The notes under the pieces are model-generated. The model was given only the letters and a program-made list of their open reading frames with translations, was not told the DNA's origin and did not search any database. The position numbers were made by a program, and so were the translations under genes. A stretch of 64,000 bases of DNA, from positions 33,046 through 97,045 of the forward strand of contig NW_004457503.1 of assembly GCF_000313135.1 (NCBI RefSeq), in the 5' to 3' direction. The stretch comes from Acanthamoeba castellanii str. Neff. Lineage: Eukaryota; Discosea; Longamoebia; Acanthamoebidae. Position 1 is the stretch's first letter, and the number at the start of each line of letters is the position of its first letter. This document shows positions 38,532 through 48,935 of this stretch, piece after piece.

Positions 38532-39954
38532 ATGGAGGTGCGAGATGAGGTAGATGGGGAGAAGGTGGTGGAGGAGGAGGAGGGGCTCATGTTCGCCGAC
38601 CTGCCGGTAGCAGAATCGATGGCAGAGGGGTACAAGCTGACGCACAGCGAGAAAAAGGCGCAAAAGTATGAGCTCATGCGAGAGCGGCGAAGATTGAATC
38701 GCAAAGTCGAAAAGCAGAACCGCAAGTACAGGCGAAGCGCTGCTGAGGGGGCAGCAGACAAGGCGGATGAAGGTCAGCAGGGCAGCACCCTGAAGAAAAA
38801 GAAAAAGAAGAAGGACGACCCAGATAGCTGGACCGCGCACCGACCACGGCTCGTGGTCGACATGAGCTTCGACTCGCATCTCGAGGACAAGGTGCGCTCC
38901 TCCTGTCCATCCGTTGTTGGTGTGCACAGGTGCTGACGGCAACTGTGTCGCACACGCACACGCACACGCACACGCACACGCACACAGGAGGTCCGAAGTG
39001 TGGCCAACCAGGTGCAGATGTCCTACGGCTGGTATCCTAACCTCCACGGTTGCCCGCCACCACCTGCTCTCTCCCGCGGCGCGCGCCTTTACGGCTCATG
39101 AGAGGCAGCACGCCCGGGCTTCGCGTAACATGTTGCCGCACCATGCTCATCCTTGATGATGATGTGTGCTGGCTTCCTCCAGGATGCGGTCCAAGTGTGA
39201 GCGTCCGCTTGAGCTGCACCTCACGTCGCTGACCCCACGCATGGAGCAGGCCCTCCAGCGCCATGTGGGCTACTCCCGGTATGACCGCCCTGCCCTGTCA
39301 GCCCATTGGGCGAGCAGGCGACTGACCACCAAGCCACGCTGGTGACCTTCCATGTTCACGCCTGAAGGTGGCCTGTGGGCAAGCACGAGCAATGCCACAC
39401 GGAGGTGTTTGCCGATGAGGTGGACAAGCTGGTCTACCTGTCGCCCGACGCAACGGACGTGCTCATGGAAATCGACCCCGACAAGATCTACATCATCGGC
39501 GGCATCGCCGACACGCACATACAGAAAGTACGCGCGTATACTGTGATGATTGCCTTCCTTCGCCCAAGTCTTTGCACGCGACTCACGGCTGCGTGCCATC
39601 ACCGCCTCACACAGGGTCTCACGCTACGTAAGGCGCGAGACCAGGGGATCGCCACGGCGTGTCTACCGCTCAAGGAGTTCGAGGCCTCGCACCGCACCGT
39701 GCTGAACGTGAACCACGGTAGGGCCGCCCGCAGCTCCACCCACGTTTGAAGTCTACACGTGTCTGACCTGCGAGCGATTCATCGTTTTAGTGGTTGAGAT
39801 CGTGACCACGGTGGCGGAGACGGGCGACTGGCGGGCGGCACTGGCGCGGTCCATCCCCAAGCGCAGGGCCTACCACCACACCGGCAGAGCCGACGAAGAT
39901 AACTTTGAGCTGCCCAACGGACAAGACGGTGTGCCGCGTGCCCTCGCGCAGTAG
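38532..39954 (+). CDS. TRMT10: TRM10-family tRNA (purine-9) N1-methyltransferase
   Basis: SPOUT-class enzyme that methylates N1 of purine 9 in tRNAs using S-adenosylmethionine. Six exons join in phase. The N-terminus is acidic then very basic (KKAQKYELMRERRRLNRKVE and poly-Lys), the usual tRNA-binding extension. The SPOUT core follows: RLVVDMSFDSHLEDKEVRS, WPVGKHEQCHTEVF, LVYLSPDATDVLMEIDP, the knot motif KIYIIGGIADTHIQKGLTL, RKARDQGIATACLPL, and VLNVNHVVEIVTTVAETGDW followed by IPKRRAYHH. Length and order match TRMT10A rather than the mitochondrial TRMT10C. It diverges from the SepA-like gene with 143 bp between start codons. The gene ends at the TAG at 39952-39954. Confidence 0.9.
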
Positions 39955-40322
39955 ATCTCTTTTTCCCCCGATCATTTTGTTATTTGAAATATTTCCTAGC
40001 CGAAAACCTCGAAATATTTGACATTCTTGTGTGTTTGATCATATTTCCAACTACGGTAGATGGCCCTATCGCGGGTGACGTCGCGGGGAGTTTGTGTCGG
40101 TGGTTGCCCCGGTACTGCCTTCGCGGCAAAAGACTTCTCACCACAGCTGGAGAAGTTTGCCTCTATCGGCTACTTGCAAAATCGAGTAGAGGGCGGTTCG
40201 GGTGCTTTATCATCTATTATACCAACAACCCAACCGCAGGCAAGACGTCTCTCATCGGGCACCAGCAGCGATTTTAGCACTTGCGCCGATTTGGAAAGAA
40301 ATCATTCATTCATTCATTCACG
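39955..40322. other. Intergenic region upstream of the PerM-type permease
   Basis: AT-rich directly after TRMT10, then a GC-normal stretch with an open frame from 40060 that runs past the permease start in another frame. That frame has a low-complexity, Ser-rich product without recognisable homology, so it is not called. The tetranucleotide ATTC is repeated four times just before the permease ATG (40304-40319). Confidence 0.45.
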
Positions 40323-42470
40323 ATGTACGGATCGGGCGGAAGGAGAGAGGAGGCTTATGAGCCCTACCATGGTGGGCACGACGAGGCCGCCTATCATGAG
40401 GAGGACCATGGAGGCCAGGCACCCGATGCGCCAGCAACCTACGTGGACATCCCCTCGACCGAGGAGCTGGAGGCGAAGAAGGAGGCCTCGCAATACACGG
40501 ACAGCCTGACGCCCGAGCAAAAGGAGCTCAAGATGAGGGAGGGCATACAGATGGCCGCCCTTCTCGTCCTGGGTCTGCTCGGTCTGGGCGTGATGCTCGT
40601 CTACCTCGATTTCGTGCTCGTGCCGCTCGTCTTTTCTCGATTCCTCATCTACATCTTCCAGCCCTTCATCAACGTGCTCGTCGGCAAGAAGGTACATCTC
40701 AACCATTTCTTTAATCCCATTTTTTTAAAACTAATAATCTTTTCATTTTATAAAACAAACACTCTGGGCTAACGGGCCGCTGTGTGGTGCTGCAGCCGTT
40801 CCCGCTGTGCAAGGTGAGGTTCCGATGGCCGCGCTGGGTGGCCGTGGTCACGGTGCTCTTCCTGCTCGCCGTGGTGTTCGCCGCCCTGGGCCTCATCGTG
40901 ACCCTGACCATCTCCGACATCATCGACAACGCCGGTACCGTCTTGTCGCCTTCAGCCGGCACCACACCTCCTGCAATCGACTAACCACCGCACACGCACC
41001 ACCGCACACGCACGCACACAACGTGAATAATGCAGACTACTACAAGGAGCGAGTGAACAATCTGATGGATACCCTGGTCGAGCTCGGTGAGTCGTATGGT
41101 TACACCCGGGAGGACGTGGAGGCCATGATACCCGAGATCGACCTGGCGGCGTATGCCGTCTCCGCCGCTTCGTACCTCGCCAACATCGTCACGCAGATGG
41201 TGCTGGTGATGCTGATCGTCGTCTACATGCTGCTCGGCTATGACGGCTCCAACAAGTCCGTGCTTCAATCGAACATCGACTCCCGCATTCGCAAGTACAT
41301 CATGGTACCCACCCCACCACAGCCGCATTTGTGCCACCGTACTCACAGCCTCTTTTCACTTCGTGTGTGTGCGTGTGCGGTGTGCGGTGTGCGTGTGCGT
41401 GCGATCAGATCCATTCGTTCATCTCGGTCCTTACGGGCGTGGGCACTTCGATCATCTTGCTCGTCTTCGGCGTGGACCTGGTTCTCTTCAACGGTCTCAT
41501 GGCCTGCATCCTCAACTACATCCCCAACATCGGCTCCGTGCTCGGCGTCCTGCTGCCACTTCCCTTCGTCTTGTTCAAGGAGGAGTTTGCTTTGTGGGAG
41601 CTTCTCGCTGTTGCCGTAGCCCTCACCGTCATGCAGGTGCAACACCGCACACACACGCACACACCGCACACGCACACGCTGGCAAGCCAGCGCATTGGAT
41701 TCTTCTAACCGACGAGGGGCGGTACTGTGCAGTTCCTGACGGGCCAAGTGCTCGAGCCCAAGATCCTGGGTAACGCGATGGACATGCCGCCCATCACGGT
41801 CATCTGCGCGCTACTCTTCTGGGGCGCCCTTTGGGGCGTCATCGGCGCCATTCTTTCGGTAATCCCCCCCCCATCACATTGTCTTACATTTTACATCGCG
41901 CAGGACACAGCCTCACCGCTTTTTCCGCCGTCTTGTGTGTAACCCATGGTCAGGTCCCGCTTACGGTTACCGTACAGCTGTATCTCGAGAACATCGACCA
42001 CCCCGCGGCCAAAGCACTCGCCGGCATGATAGTCGGCGACTTCGCGGTATACACCTCCAACCTCACACACACGCACGCACGCACGCACAGCCCGAGCACA
42101 CGCAACACACGCAACACACAGCATGCAGGCACTGATGTCCACTGTGCGTGCGTGTGCGTGTCTGTAGATGTTCGACACCTCCAAGCCTCGCGATGCCGCG
42201 AAAGAAGAGGCCGCGAAGAAGAAGGACCTCGAGCTGGGCGTCCTGTCTGATGATGTGGCGCCTGTGGCACCCCACACTGATGACTACCACCGGGGCTACG
42301 AGGCCGAGCGCCCTCGGGGCAAGGGCGATGCCGACTACTACGGCGGCAGCGGCAGTGGCGGTGACGAGTACTATGGTCGCGGCGGCGCCGGTTATGATGA
42401 GCACGCCTACCGAGGCGGCGAAGACTACCGACAGCCCGAACAGCGCCAGTCTCGGCGCAGCAAGCCCTGA
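40323..42470 (+). CDS. AI-2E/PerM-type (UPF0118) membrane permease
   Basis: Polytopic membrane protein of the AI-2 exporter-like family, widespread in bacteria and scattered in protists; substrates in eukaryotes are unknown. Seven exons join in phase. The N-terminal 60 residues are hydrophilic (HGGHDEAAYHEEDHG). Hydrophobic segments follow: MAALLVLGLLGLGVMLVYL, WVAVVTVLFLLAVVFAALGL, an amphipathic stretch (YYKERVNNLMDTLVELG), MVLVMLIVVYMLLGY, then the family core GVGTSIILLVFGVDLVLF, NYIPNIGSVLGVLLPLP, and the signature FLTGQVLEPKILGNAMDM, PPITVICALLFWGALWGVIG. The NYIPNIGS and LEPKILG motifs are the most diagnostic. The C-terminus is a Gly/Tyr/Asp-rich cytoplasmic tail. Start at the ATG at 40323 is supported by the hydrophilic leader; no targeting peptide is evident. 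Confidence 0.87.
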
Positions 42471-42611
42471 CGCCCTTCCTGATGCGCACGCGATGTACTT
42501 ATTTATCTCTCGTTTTTGTTTGTTGTTCGTTGTTGAAGGTCTGGCGAATAAGAAGTGTTCTGCTGTACACGACGAATGAGAGAGAGAGAGTGGTCTTTGG
42601 GGGTCTCTTCT

Positions 42612-43598
42612 TCAGACGGCTGAGAGGGCGTGGAGGCGGGCCTGCAGGTCGACGTCCTCCTGTGTGTTGACCGCCTCGGGCACGGGCTGAACCGGCACCG
42701 GCTTGATGTCCAGCAGGATGCTGTCCAGCACCTAACGGCACGACACAGATGAGGGTCAGCGAGTGTGCTATTTCCCCCGCAGGAAGCGCATTCATTCATA
42801 CCTTGTCAATCTCCTCCTGGGCTTCATCTTCTTCGTCCTCGTCCAGCTCCAGTGCGTCGTCCATGATCTCTTCAATCAGCCCCATCTGTCCACCACCACC
42901 ACCACCACCACCACCACCACCACCACCACCACCACCACCACCACCACCACCACCACCGTGGTAAGACACGAGCGAGCACTGTGGTCGTTTGGCAAAGGGA
43001 AGACCAACCTTTTCCATCTCGCGCCCCATGGCCATCATGGTCTGCTGGATGGCGGGAAGCTTGATGGCGTTGTTCATCGACTGCATGACCGCTGCGCTCT
43101 TGGCCAAGGCGCCCGACACCTTCATCGTCGCTGTAACGCGCGCAACCACACAAAACACGCTGAGTGGGTGGCCAAGACTGCAATTGGCCTCGGGGGCGGA
43201 GTGGAGAAGAAGCTCTCTCGTACCCAGTTGGTGGGTGAGGGCGAGGGAGATGGAGTGAAGCTCGGCCTTGGACTTGTACATGCGCTCCTTGGCCCTGCGC
43301 GACTGCACGATCTGCTTGGCCAGTATGCGTGCCGTCTTCTGGTCGCCTCTTTTGGCCGCCTGCTTGATCTCCAACTTCACCTTCTGCTCCTCCCGCTCCA
43401 GGTCTATATCGGTTGATGTGTGGTCCACACATCTTGTGTTAAATGAGATAGATGTAAAAAAGGAGAGCAAATCTTGATGGAGAGCGTACCGCGGATGGAG
43501 CGTTCGATGTTACGTTCCTCCTTGCGCAACTCGCGCTGCCATTTGCGCACCACTTCCTCGGGCTTGACCGTTTTGCCAAACAGAAACGAAAGCGACAT
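42612..43598 (-). CDS. CHMP3: ESCRT-III subunit CHMP3/Vps24
   Basis: Component of the ESCRT-III filament that cuts membrane necks in multivesicular-body formation and cytokinesis. Five exons on the minus strand. The N-terminal basic helix pair is typical: FLFGKTVKPEEVVRKWQREL, IERSIRDIDLEREEQKVK, AAKRGDQKTARILAKQIV. Then come MKVSGALAKSAAVMQSMNNA, LPAIQQTMMAMGREMEK and the acidic autoinhibitory segment MGLIEEIMDDALELDED. The C-terminal helix (VDLQARLHALSAV) resembles a MIM1 motif that binds MIT domains. Spacing and the AGIIEEM-like turn favour CHMP3 over CHMP2. The ESCRT partner ALIX is encoded at 57-61 kb in the same window. Confidence 0.9.
42890..42957 (+). repeat. CCA trinucleotide array in a CHMP3 intron
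   Basis: About 22 uninterrupted ACC/CCA units, directly next to the exon beginning MGLIEEIM. Read on the gene's sense strand it is a (TGG)n tract lying at the intron's 3' end, where a pyrimidine tract would normally be expected. Confidence 0.9.
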
Positions 43599-43888
43599 CT
43601 CTCTACCCGGTGGCCTTCTTCCCTTGGCCTTTCGTTTAAGTCGCAGGGCCCTGCGACTTTTTCACTTTCTTTTTCCTTCAACTTCGGACTTTCAGCCAAC
43701 CACAGTTGCTTCGCGTCGCGTGTCGTGTTGTGCAGCTCGCGCGTTCCGTGTTGCGCCGCTCACGATTGCTGTGCGAACGGGTGGTAGTGTTGTATTATGG
43801 AACAAAGATACAGAGGAGACAAAAATGTGCGTTGGGAAGGTGCGAGAAGAGGCTGACGAGGAGGGGCCGCGGAGAGGATAAGAGGCCC

Positions 43889-46800
43889 TTAGTCGCGGAA
43901 GAGAAGGCGGAGCTCTTCGATGCGGATCTGGCGGAGCTCCTTGTTGCGCATCATGACGCCCTGGGCGAGCTGCTTCTTCTTCTGCTGGAGCTCGAGGATG
44001 CGCTCCTCGATGGTGTCCTTCACCACGAACCGGGTCACCACCACGGGCCGCACCTGTCCCAGACGATGCACGCGGTCGATGGCCTGGTCCTCGGTCGCCG
44101 GATTCCACCACGGGTCGAGCAGGAACACGTGCGACGCCGTCGTGAGGTTGAGCCCGAGGCCGCCGGCCTTCATCGACACCAGGAACACGTTCACGCCCGG
44201 GTCCGTGCGGAACGTGCGGATGTGGTTCTCGCGGTGGGCCTGCGGCATGCTGCCGTCCAAGCGCACGAAGCGGATGCCCGCCTCCTGTAAGGGAATCTCC
44301 ACCAAGTCCAACTGCAGTGGCGAAAAAATAAAACACGCATGTAAGTAAGAAAACGAAGGGCCACGTCATCAAAAAGAACGAAAGAAAGAAAGAACGAACC
44401 ATGGAGGTCCACTGGGAGAAGACGATGGACTTGATGCCGGGATCGCGAGCGAGGAGGTCGCAGAGGGACTGCATGAGGGCGTCGATCTTGGTCGAGCTCT
44501 TCCACTTGGCGGCGAGGGCGGCCTTGTGGTTGTTGCCCTCGGCCGAGGCGGCCGGGTCGGCCGGCATGTTGTCCTTGTCGGGCTTGGGGAGCGGGATGAG
44601 GTCGTTGGGCAGCACCTGCTGGTTGCAGGTCGGGCAGCACGAGGTGCCGGGCGAGGCCAGCAGATGGCGCAGGATGCAGGCCTTGCAGAAGACGTGCGCG
44701 CACGGGGTCAGGGCGGGCTCGTCGACCGGCTCGAGGCAGATGACGCACTCCTCGTCGGCCCATCGGGTCAGCAGCTCGCGCAGGGCCGGCGGCGGAACGA
44801 CCTGATGCCCGGCGCGCAGCTCGGCCAGGTAGCGCATCATCAGCTGGGGCGCTTCGGCCGAGGAGGCCGCGGGCTGGCGGGCGTGGAGGACGAGGTAGGG
44901 GTGGTTGCAGGCCTGTCGCAGGCGCAGCAGCAGCTCCAGGATGTGGGCGTAGTTCTTGAGCACGGAGCCCGCCTGGATGAAGGCGTTGAACTTGGTCTTC
45001 GACTGGGACCACAGACTGAGAAACACACACACACACACACACAGAGAGCGAGAGAATCGTAAGATTACGGGGCGCGTGAAGGGGCGTGCGTGCGTGCGGG
45101 AAGGCGTACGCTTGGTAAAAGTCGTGCTCTTCGTCCCTAAATGCATGTGGCCTAAGTTTAATAATTCGTGGTGGTAGAGATACGATTGGCACATTATTAA
45201 TTCGTTGATCCTTGGTTCGCCTGCACACACGACACACACGACACACATTCGTCAGTTAGATCATCAAACCAAGGGGAGTGAGGGTGCACGGCGCGTACCG
45301 AAGAAGTATGGTTTCAAGAATAGATTGAAGTAGTACGAATCCATTTTCATCCCGGTTACGGATAGGCTTCATAATGTGCTGATTCCAAGCATTATATTCT
45401 CCGTAAGGTTCCTGCATCGTGTGTGTGTTCGAGGTGTGCGGATCAGAACCTTGCTCATATTGAACAATTTGAGAGAGGGGAGTACCAGGCGCAGGAAGTG
45501 CAGCAGTGAGTAGAGATCGTCTAGCTTATTCTGGATGGGGGTGCCGGTGACTGCCCACCGGCGCTGCGCCTTGAGAGCGAAGGCGGCCTTGGCGGTGCGT
45601 GTGGAACGATCCTTAATTGTGTGCGCCTCGTCCAAAAGGACGCGATACCACGGCACCTGAATCAGGGCCGCGCCCTGCGGATCGCCCTTCCGCTGTTGCC
45701 GTTTGGCTTTGGCCTCTGCTCGCCCACGCAACGCAAGAAGATGATCAGCTTCGAGCACTCAACGGACGATGTGCCTGGGGAGTGGTGAATGTGCGTACCG
45801 GCTATGGCCTCGGGTGATGAGGCTTTGCCCTTCTTCTCGCTGGGGAGCTCGGCCGCGAGGGTGGAGTAGGTGGTGATGACCACGTCGTGCTTGGCCAGGA
45901 ACGCGGGGTCTCTTACTCTATTGGCGCCGTGGTATACGTAAATCGAAATATGCCCGCTCGCTGCACACGCCCCACCCACCACAGATTAGCCACAAGAATA
46001 ACACACGACACGACACGACACACACCCAGGCTCGACACAAGAGAAGAGCAAAGTGCGGTACCCGTATGAGATCTGATCTCGTCGAGCCATTGGGTGAGAA
46101 CGGAGAGCGGGCAGACGACCAGGTTGGTCTTGGCAAAGTCCGAGTGCGGGTCGCGCTGATGGTTGGTGAGGATGAGGGAGAGGACTTCGATGGTCTTGCC
46201 CATGCCCATCTGGTCGGCCAGGATGCCGCCGCGCACGGACACCTTCGACGAGTCGGTGGGCTTGATGGGCTCGTGCTGGACGGGGAACTCCCACGTGGTG
46301 AACTTGGTCGTGTCGTTGTAGTAGTACTTGCGCCCGGTGCTGGTCGTGTACTCCTTCCACTCGGCGGGCAGCACGCGGCGCGCGCTCTCGTGCAGCTCCA
46401 GGATCTCCGTCGTCGAGCGCTCGCGCGCCACCATCCAGCCGAGCGCCTGCTTCTGGTAGGACCGCAGCGTGAGCATGAGCGCGGGCGAGGGCTCCATCTC
46501 GGCGATCTCGGCGTGCTGGCCGTTGAGGCCGCCCAGCAGCTGCTGCAGCTCGTTGGCCGTCGGCTCGCCCGCGGGATTGCCGAACTCGCTATCGAGGAAT
46601 CGGTTGCCCTCGCCTGTGCGGGCGCGCTTGTTGACGGCCTGCGGCAGCATCGGGCACGACACCGTCAGCTCGCGCTTCTTGGGCAGCTGGCCCATGACCC
46701 CGCCGCCGATGATGCCGCTGATGCCGCCCGCGCTGCTGTTCAGCACGCCGCTACTACTGTACGAGCCAGCCACCGGTCCCGAGCTGACGATGCCGTTGCG

Positions 46801-47694
46801 CGAGGCGAAGGGAGACGAGAGCGGCGCGATGGACGCCGATGATGACGTGAGCGATGATGAAGACGACGATGATGATGATGAGAGCACGTCGTTGAGCACG
46901 GCGTTCGGGAGGAGATCGAGCAGGTCCCGGCCGAGGGCCTGGGCGAGGTGCTGCAGTGCGCCGCGCTCTATGGGCTCGAGGAGAAGAGGATCGGAGAAGG
47001 TGGCGGCGGCGGTGAAGGAGGAGGCGGAAGGTATGAGGCGGAAGTAGAACTTGAGCACCACGGCGAGGCCGTTGTCGAGATCGTTGGGCAGGTGGGCCGA
47101 GACCTTGACGCGCGGCAGGTCGAGCAGGGGCGCCACCCAGGCGGCTACGGTGCGCGGGAGGGTGCCGATGGTGTGTCCGCTGTCGGTATGGACCTCGACG
47201 CCGAGCGGGCTGAGGGTGCGCACGGGCCGCAGGAGGACGTCGTCGCCGGGGATGAGCTTGGGCCCGGCGTGCAGGTGGCTGTCGGCCACGTCGAAGGTGA
47301 GCGAGCCGAGGTAGCGCTGCCTGGCCTCGTCCTCCTCCTCAGAGGCCTGGCTGCCTTCGACCATCATGTCGCCCTCGCTCACGCCCTGCAGCGTGTGGAG
47401 CCAGGCGCTGAGATCGTCGGTGTTCCCGCCCTGGCCGCCCTTCTGCGCCCAGTTGCTGTTGAGCCGATTGGCCAGGTCGGTGATGAACTGCAGATCGGCC
47501 TGCGCCACGTCGCCCCCCTGTCCATCCATGCTGCCGTCGCCCAGGCCCATGTCCACGCCAGACAGGCTCTCGATGAGCTGCGAGGCCTGAGCAAAGTTCT
47601 GTTCGTCCAGAAGATTCTCTGGATCGAACGAGAATCCCATAAGTCCCTCCGTTCCCTCGGTCTTGATTCCATTCATGTTGGCGTGCGAGTTCAT
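43889..47694 (-). CDS. HLTF: HLTF/Rad5-like SNF2 helicase with HIRAN, WW-like and RING domains
   Basis: Chromatin- and fork-remodelling ATPase of the Rad5/HLTF group, which in yeast and animals also polyubiquitinates PCNA. The first exon is very long (about 46070-47694). Domains in order: an acidic N-terminus; a HIRAN-like domain ([12 protein letters not shown] ... [20 protein letters not shown]); a Ser-rich linker; SNF2 motif Q ([16 protein letters not shown]); a WW-like segment ([19 protein letters not shown] ... TTWEFP); motif [41 protein letters not shown]; a C3HC4 RING ([24 protein letters not shown]); and helicase-C motifs [54 protein letters not shown]. The RING sits between the two helicase lobes, as in HLTF. 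All ATPase motifs are intact. The stop is at 43889. Confidence 0.92.
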
Positions 47695-48063
47695 TATTTC
47701 TAGTGCGATGTTCGAAGATGCTGTGATGATGAGATTGAGCGAAATGGTCGCAGATGTGGAAGGCTGTCAAATGAAGTTGGCGCGTAAGTCGGCTTTATAG
47801 GCGGGTGCAGCGTGAGAAGCGAAGTTCGTCGAGAATGTCGAGTAGCGATTTCGATCAATCAATCCAACGAACCCTCTCTTCCCTGCCCCCACTTTGCAGG
47901 CCTTACAGGAAAAAGACAAGAAGGCAATCCCAGTAATTTCCCTCATCGATTTGCAATTTTGCTTTCGCGCCAAAATGCTTGGCGTCACGCACGCTACGAA
48001 GCCTACGGCAACACGCTACTCTGCCGTTTTCCAGCATATGCGATGAGAGAGAGAGCATCAAGA
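47695..48063. other. Intergenic region between the HLTF-like gene and the accessory island
   Basis: No coding sequence recognised. It ends in a short GAGAGAGAGCATCAAGA motif at 48046-48063 that is repeated at 48908-48924 just beyond the CpG-poor segment, so the left edge of the island's duplicated block lies here. Confidence 0.45.
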
Positions 48064-48118
48064 CTAGAGGACATCAAGGAAGCGGTCGAGGGATGGAATG
48101 GCGGGCGCGAGACCCTTC
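48064..48118. repeat. 55-bp direct repeat, copy 1 (copy 2 at 48936-48990)
   Basis: Bases 48064-48118 are identical to 48936-48990. Both copies contain the same stop codon and last 16-17 codons on the minus strand. A 17-bp GAGAGAGAGCATCAAGA motif flanks both copies on the left, immediately adjacent at copy 1 and 11 bp away at copy 2. The duplication spans the 3' end and just beyond the stop of the eEF2-like gene. Confidence 0.95.
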
Positions 48119-48608
48119 TCATCGTATAGCGCGTGCCTGCCGGTCATGGGCTTGTCCACAAGGAAGGCGACGAGGAGATCAGAGTTGTCGACGTTCTGGC
48201 GATCTCTATCTGCATCGCTGCCTTGCCCGTTGGCGGTCTCGCAGAGGTTGTACTTGGTGGCGAACTTGGGGTCTGGTCCACCCACACGCTTGAAGCCCTT
48301 GGGCATGTAGCCAGCGGTCGAAGATGGCAGTGCCGCGGCGATGGCCCCACGCAGCGCGCCCTCGTCGGCGCCCACCTGTCTGTCCGATATCACCCTGTAC
48401 TCACGGGGCCGCCAGACATTGGCTGTAGAGTTACTTGACAATACTCAATAAATACAAACTGCAGATTTCTTCTTCTGCCACCTGGCAGTTTGTCAATGTT
48501 AAGCAGGATTCTGGGCTTGTCTGTGGTCATGGCCAAATCACAGACATTCACCTCTATGCAAGCCCATTTTTCTAAGCAGTGTACTCTCCAGCGTTCCCCA
48601 GTTCTCAT
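48064..48608 (-). CDS. SLOG/cpYpsA-like protein with an eEF2-derived C-terminal tail
   Basis: The frame 48422-48064 encodes a recognisable circularly permuted YpsA (putative molybdenum-carrier, SLOG superfamily) core: YRVISDRQVGADEGALRGA (family: IISGGQTGADxAAL), STAGYMPKGFKR (GGWCPKGR), KYNLCETANG (RYPLxET) and RDRQNVDNSDLLVAFL (RTExNVRDSDATLIL). It breaks off after DKPMTGR, where the family continues with TGG-TALT. Then come 17 residues (KGLAPAIPSLDRFLDVL) identical to the C-terminus of the neighbouring eEF2-like protein. No ATG precedes the conserved part in this frame; a 59-nt GT-AG intron (48423-48481) would join it in phase to an exon starting at the ATG at 48608 (MRTGERWRVHCLEKWACI). 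That exon lies in CpG-poor DNA and is unfamiliar. It could be a chimeric gene or a pseudogene; if active, SLOG proteins bind nucleotide ligands. Confidence 0.5.
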
Positions 48609-48935
48609 TTTTGATCCTCCTCTCCTCTCTCTACCATTGTCATGCCTCCAGAGTGCTGGATCTACTTGAAGGGGGTAAGGTAGGAGGAGGAACAAGAACA
48701 AGAAGAAGGAGCAGAACCATTTCTCTCTCTCACTCACAAGCTGCCATGAAGGAGTGGGAGATGAAATGAAGGCTGTTGCACACACACCTCAAACCACTGT
48801 GCGCGCACACTCTTGAGAGGTTTGTACATGTTGCGTGTGTGTAAATAAGAAACAACTGAATACAACGTGTGCTGAGCAGGAGACTGGTAAGAAGACTTTG
48901 AGAGAGAGAGAGAGAGCATCAAGATCTCCTTTGGA
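48426..48935. other. CpG-depleted segment between the two repeat copies
   Basis: About 500 bp with very few CpG dinucleotides and lower GC than both neighbours, bounded on the right by a GA repeat and the second copy of the 55-bp repeat. One candidate exon lies inside it (48482-48608, minus). It resembles the segment at 2.2-3.2 kb in composition but no shared sequence was seen. Confidence 0.6.

Noticed and set aside
44191..45246. 351-codon frame inside the HLTF-like gene
   Set aside because: An alternative frame of the same strand with Ala/Pro/Arg-rich product; the RING and helicase motifs lie in the other frame.
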